Origin: Epiperipatus broadwayi
Taxonomy: Eukaryota > Onychophora > Udeonychophora > Euonychophora > Peripatidae
Direction of reading: 5' to 3'
DNA length: 64,000 bases
Assembly (NCBI GenBank): GCA_028023455.1
Contig: JAQFVV010012510.1
Location: forward strand, 682,001 to 746,000
Shown here: positions 62,107 to 64,000 of the stretch, piece by piece
Position numbering within the stretch: the stretch's first letter is position 1
Layout of the letters: each line of letters begins with the position of its first letter
Made by a program: the position numbers and the translations under genes
The notes under the pieces: generated by a model
Databases searched by the model: none
What the model was told of the DNA's origin: nothing
Seen by the model: only the letters and a program-made list of their open reading frames with translations

Positions 62107-62567
62107 CAATTAAAACATCACATGACCACCTTTTCTTATGCTAGCACAAGCTGTTAAAACAGTGTCACATTTATCATTGCAATACAAGCTACAATAATAA
62201 ATAGATACTAAAGTATAATAGTAACTATGGTTATTTTTTAAAAAAACCAAAGACTCCAATATATATAGAGATACTGAATTGGATTCATATCTATATGACT
62301 ACCCAAGCAAATTAGCTTCCATTTAAAATATTGTATTTTCATTTGTGATTGATAGCTTGACAGGTAACCCAAAAGGTAAAAGTTGGGTGCTGGAGGAATG
62401 AAAAATCCAAGGCTCTCACCTGATGAAAGCTATAAGTTAGAAACTAGTCAGGATTTTGAATAAGAAGGTATGGGATAGGGATTAAAATACTCAATCCTCT
62501 AACATGTAATGATTACTATAGCTTGACTAAAGTAATATCATTGTATGGATAAATTTGCTGCTGTTTT
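62107..62567 (+). mobile_element. Hammerhead foldback element, copy 12 (old long form)
   Basis: Flanks AAGATACTTAAAA (62094-62106) and AAGATGCTTAAAA (62568-62580) match at 12 of 13 bases. Layout follows copy 4: tail complement ATTAAAACATCACATG, decayed left arm, internal segment, sense hammerhead, decayed right arm. The hammerhead keeps CTGATGA (62420-62426), GAAA (62440-62443) and ACTAGTC, but stem I has decayed. Confidence 0.75.
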
Positions 62568-62580
62568 AAGATGCTTAAAA

Positions 62581-63488
62581 AATGGTTATTTGTTAACTTT
62601 TAGTAATTAAATAGATATTTAAAAAAACAACCCTACTTATGATCTGATAGACATACTACCAACAACAACAGTAGAGTTCAGCACATACAATTGAAACTAG
62701 AATTATTTTTCTTTCAATATAAAGTGAATATTAGAAGGCCTATGATTTTAAATATAAGTGTATATGTTTTTTTTACTAACTACTAATTTTATATCCATTT
62801 AATTCTTTTTATTATTAATGCATTATAATGTTTAAACATCATTAAAACATAGAAAATAAGGATATTACCAAGTTTTTCCGATTCGTAGTCACTCTCTTTC
62901 ACATTATTTCAAATAAATTTTTTTAACAGTCTTATATGTGGTCTTGGGGGGGGGGGGGTGATGCTATTTAAAACTTTTAACTGTTCATATTCTGTCATCT
63001 CTTCTAGTGACATGTCCAGTCTTGCTTTATTACAGCTCTTTGATAGTTTGTATGACATTAATGTTATCTGTTTCATCCCATCTATGTATTTCACTTTCAA
63101 TACTTCTTTCTTACTCCCAGTATGCCCTTTTCATAGTTTGTTGTGTATTGTAAAATTCCTGTATTGCTCTTTGATTAAACATAGAAGACTCATATTTTCT
63201 CTTTAAACTTTTTTTTTAATATCAAGTTATTCCTCCCAAAAGTACACAGATTTAATTCTCTAATTAATTTCATCCATTACATTTCCATTTGTGTAGAGTG
63301 GATTACATACATATGAGTGCTTTGAAGCTTCTCTATAGTTGCATATAAACACCTTTATTACATTCCATATAGAAGAGGTATAAACAGTTCATGTCATTAC
63401 ATATATTGTAATTTTAAATTGTAAACTGATAAACGATTTTATAGTATATGGGTTAATACAAGTTGGATAGCTTATGAATAATACCATA
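62581..63488. other. Spacer, no gene seen
   Basis: A G-run of about 12 lies at 62947-62958. The ORFs at 62909-63100 and 62958-63206 are on opposite strands of the same DNA and show no motif. Confidence 0.5.
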
Positions 63489-64000
63489 TGTAGATGGGTC
63501 AGAAAGGTAATGCAGTATGCAAAAGATTTGGATAAAGAATTTATGTCAGTATATTTGTACAAAAGATGGGATGATTGTGTTAGGAGGATTGTTGAGTGTT
63601 ATAGTGGTAAGAAATGGGATAAAAGAATAGATTTATTAATAAAGAATATGGAGTTAGAGAGATGGAGAAATAGTATGGAGAGTAAAAAGAGTTTAAAAAA
63701 TATATAGAAATAAATAGAATATTAGGTGTGAGTTAATATATGATAATAGTAAGGAAAGTAGTTTATTATTTAAGGCTCAAATGGGATCTTTAGCTACAAG
63801 AGAATATACATGTAAATGGAAAAAAATGGGTGATTTATTTTGTAAATTATGTAAGGAAGGAATAGAAAATATTAGGCATTTGTTAATTGAATGTAAATGC
63901 TTGAAAACAGAAAGGGTACATATAATGAAGTTATGGAAGAATAAATATGAAAAAAGTGATTATACAGAAAGTGGATTATTGGTTTTTATGTTGGGTTTGG
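63489..64000 (+). pseudogene. 5'-truncated relative of the esterase-type LINE, ORF2 C-terminus
   Basis: Matches 49655-50168: WVRKVMQYAKDLDKEFMSVY, YLYKRWDDCVRRIVECYSG, then an A-run frameshift near 63697 and a TAG near 63715, then SLATREYTCKWKKMGDLF and CKLCKEGIENIRHLLIEC. Where the first copy has a stop (49944) this copy reads CAA, showing that the parent ORF continued. It runs off the window end. Confidence 0.85.

Overview
The window is strongly AT-rich animal DNA built almost entirely from mobile elements and their debris. I found no host protein-coding gene, rRNA or functional tRNA that I can support. The mix of elements (CR1-type and RTE-type non-LTR retrotransposons, a piggyBac transposase, tRNA-derived SINEs and type I hammerhead-ribozyme repeats) points to a metazoan, most likely an invertebrate with a low-GC genome. 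I cannot name the species. All coordinates are from reading the sequence by eye; no search or alignment program was run.

Layout. 1-2228 is AT-rich spacer with a 350-bp foldback (701-1049). 2229-3655 is a hammerhead-ribozyme repeat: one antisense unit head-to-head with a sense array whose predicted self-cleavage sites are 429 and 411 bases apart. 3862-16383 is a 12.5-kb run of six same-strand LINE copies, each joined to the next by a long (ATT)n tract. The last copy (11805-16163) has two intact ORFs: a PHD-finger ORF1 and an endonuclease/reverse transcriptase ORF2. 16384-30440 is spacer with an old RT relic, SINEs and several copies of a foldback element. 30440-36375 holds two RTE-type LINE copies around a satellite with a 359-bp higher-order period. 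37458-39169 (minus) is a broken piggyBac transposase. 40330-40640 is a single diverged hammerhead unit. 45085-50365 is a nearly complete LINE whose ORF1 carries a PHD-like finger, a coiled coil and an SGNH esterase; a 5'-truncated relative runs off the end of the window at 64000.

The most interesting signal is a dispersed family of about twelve hairpin elements (18 kb to 62.6 kb). Long inverted arms and a one-sided unique tail flank, in the longer copies, a type I hammerhead ribozyme with conserved core and a two-part stem I. Ten copies show target-site duplications of variable length, 10 to 14 bp. This resembles the non-autonomous animal retrozymes described in the literature, but here the ribozyme sits in a foldback body, and short copies that lost the ribozyme look like MITEs. 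Together with the tandem array and the diverged unit, the window carries three distinct hammerhead lineages.

How the parts may work together (inference): the autonomous LINEs supply reverse transcriptase and endonuclease. The SINEs, and probably the hammerhead elements, are passengers on such machinery; no Penelope-like element, a suggested partner of animal retrozymes, is visible here. The (ATT)n-flanked LINE array suggests a family that inserts into its own trinucleotide tails.
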